Position numbers and translations under genes: made by a program. The notes under the pieces are model-generated. The model ran no database searches. It saw only the letters and a list, made by a program, of their open reading frames with translations, and had not been told where the DNA came from. Source: RDYJ01 sp034931405 (GTDB lineage: Bacteria > Cyanobacteriota > Cyanobacteriia > Cyanobacteriales > Nostocaceae). From it: 64,000 bases of DNA. Every line of letters starts with the position of its first letter. Position 1 is the stretch's first letter. Location of the stretch: positions 96,943 through 160,942 of the forward strand of contig NZ_JAYGHA010000010.1 of NCBI RefSeq assembly GCF_034931405.1, read 5' to 3'. Shown in pieces: positions 63,293 through 64,000 of the stretch.

Positions 63293-63547
63293 ATGACTAT
63301 AGAACGCTGGAATGACGAAATGCTTGATGAATTAGCATCAAGTGTAAGTGAATTAAGAGAAAGTATGACTGAGGTTAAAGATGGTATAGATGGTTTAAGA
63401 ATAACTGCTCAAACTTTGTTACAATTGGCTGCTCAAAATCAACAAAATATGGAATTAATAAAAGAAAGACAGGCTGAAAGCGATCAGAGATTTAATCTTA
63501 TACTTGAGGAAGTTCGCTATTTAATTCGAGGTAATCAAGCGAGCTAG
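63293..63547 (+). CDS. Small coiled-coil protein
   Basis: The 84-residue hydrophilic protein has a heptad pattern throughout (LDELASSVSELRESMTEVK, TAQTLLQLAAQNQQNMELIK). Similar small proteins are common in Nostocales genomes near toxin-antitoxin or repeat regions. Function unknown. Confidence 0.7.
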   Translation: MTIERWNDEMLDELASSVSELRESMTEVKDGIDGLRITAQTLLQLAAQNQQNMELIKERQAESDQRFNLILEEVRYLIRGNQAS

Positions 63548-63661
63548 TGATTGGGTATTACATGGAACTAATGGTAAATTTGTGGATTATAGGACATTTT
63601 TAGATTGAGGAATTACCTTGATTTTATCGAACTTTTTTACCATAATTTGTAAGGGTTTAGC

Positions 63662-63830
63662 ATCGCCCTTCCACATCCCCAAACAGCAATTCCTACGGAG
63701 CGTTTCGCTATCGCTATCCCAGCATCCCAATAGAAAGGTGATTCCTACGGAGCGCTTCGCTATCGCACCTCCTCATATCCCAAAAAAGCGGACTGCTTGC
63801 AACAGCACTTCGCTATCGCACACCCCACAT
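63662..63830. repeat. Repeats of the gattcctacggagcgcttcgctatcgc family
   Basis: Three copies, at about 63684-63714, 63738-63766 and 63790-63820, with imperfect palindromes. The same family is at 62238, 63053 and 19156. They lie between the coiled-coil gene and yoeB. Confidence 0.75.
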
Positions 63831-63845
63831 TCTCAAAAGCAATTT

Positions 63846-64000
63846 TCAGTAGTGAAACCGACAAGCAAGAATTCTGATTTTATCTTCTAAGACTTCATAA
63901 ACCAGACGATGTTCTTGATCGATCCGTCGTGACCAGCAGCCAGATAGATCGTGTTTTAGTGCTTCAGGTTGTCCTGTACCTTCAAATGGATTATGTTGTA
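63846..64000 (-). CDS. YoeB/Txe family toxin, partial (N-terminus beyond the window)
   Basis: The minus-strand frame ends with a TGA at 63846-63848. It encodes NPFEGTGQPEALKHDLSGCW, then SRRIDQEHRLVYEVLEDKIR and a final LACRFHY, a clear YoeB/Txe signature (HDLSGCWSRRI). YoeB is a ribosome-dependent mRNA interferase. Only 50 residues are visible; the antitoxin (YefM-type) gene should lie to the right of the window. Confidence 0.88.
   Translation of the reverse strand, partial: QHNPFEGTGQPEALKHDLSGCWSRRIDQEHRLVYEVLEDKIRILACRFHY

Overview
The window comes from the chromosome of a filamentous, probably heterocyst-forming cyanobacterium (Nostocales, Anabaena/Dolichospermum/Nostoc-like). Evidence: ctpA next to petB-petD, cobQ next to a cyanobacterial winged-helix-like gene, a COP23 protein, a PatD-like small protein, a CYP110-like P450, pervasive HIP1 octamers (GCGATCGC), heptanucleotide tandem repeats (STRR type), AT-rich coding and many repeat-filled intergenic regions. 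Four N runs (972-1180, 7243-7447, 8127-8235, 53153-53255) are assembly gaps, and each is flanked by a repeat.

Layout. 1-5.7 kb: a degenerate MBL-fold protein, CtpA, cytochrome b6/subunit IV, an RsbW-like kinase, a pirin. 6-13 kb: pyrE, a secreted protein, GNAT acetyltransferase, methyltransferase, a fused Dpp/Opp-type double ATPase, a zinc-ribbon membrane protein, a PatD-like protein and the remnant of an ABC ATPase. 13.8-17.2 kb: the Rel/Spo enzyme and a cobalamin-binding-type protein. 17.5-23.6 kb is an accessory island: a frameshifted secreted gene, DUF29, a duplicated 170-residue family, a toxin-tail-like small protein, a PIN toxin-antitoxin pair, and a tightly coupled three-gene PIN operon. 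23.6-31.5 kb: PutA, a lipoprotein/adenylate cyclase pair, purM, a PHP phosphoesterase. 31.5-35.4 kb: retropepsin-like protease, IS4 and vapC remnants, P450, saccharopine-dehydrogenase-like reductase. 35.7-45 kb: TerB-like and DUF937 proteins, a DUF697 GTPase, two Ser/Thr kinases, and a rhomboid lacking catalytic residues.

45.4-51 kb is a secretory cluster (COP23 protein, two trypsin-like proteases, a proline-rich protein) filled with REP-like repeats and ending in a REP-associated tyrosine transposase (RAYT) that carries the same REP sequence inside its own reading frame. 51-64 kb: an orphan ABC-2 permease, PrxQ, cobQ, a probable IS200/IS605-derived element with an omegaRNA-like end, ferredoxin, rpsB-tsf, recG, then toxin-antitoxin genes or remnants (ParE tail, VapBC, partial YoeB).

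Most genes are ordinary cyanobacterial housekeeping genes. The most interesting signals are the RAYT/REP landscape, the IS200/IS605-like right end abutting the cobQ stop, the nested inverted-repeat MITE family, the lipoprotein-cyclase pair, the pseudo-rhomboid, the three-gene PIN operon, and repeats that became in-frame linkers in multidomain proteins. No tRNA, rRNA or CRISPR array was recognised.
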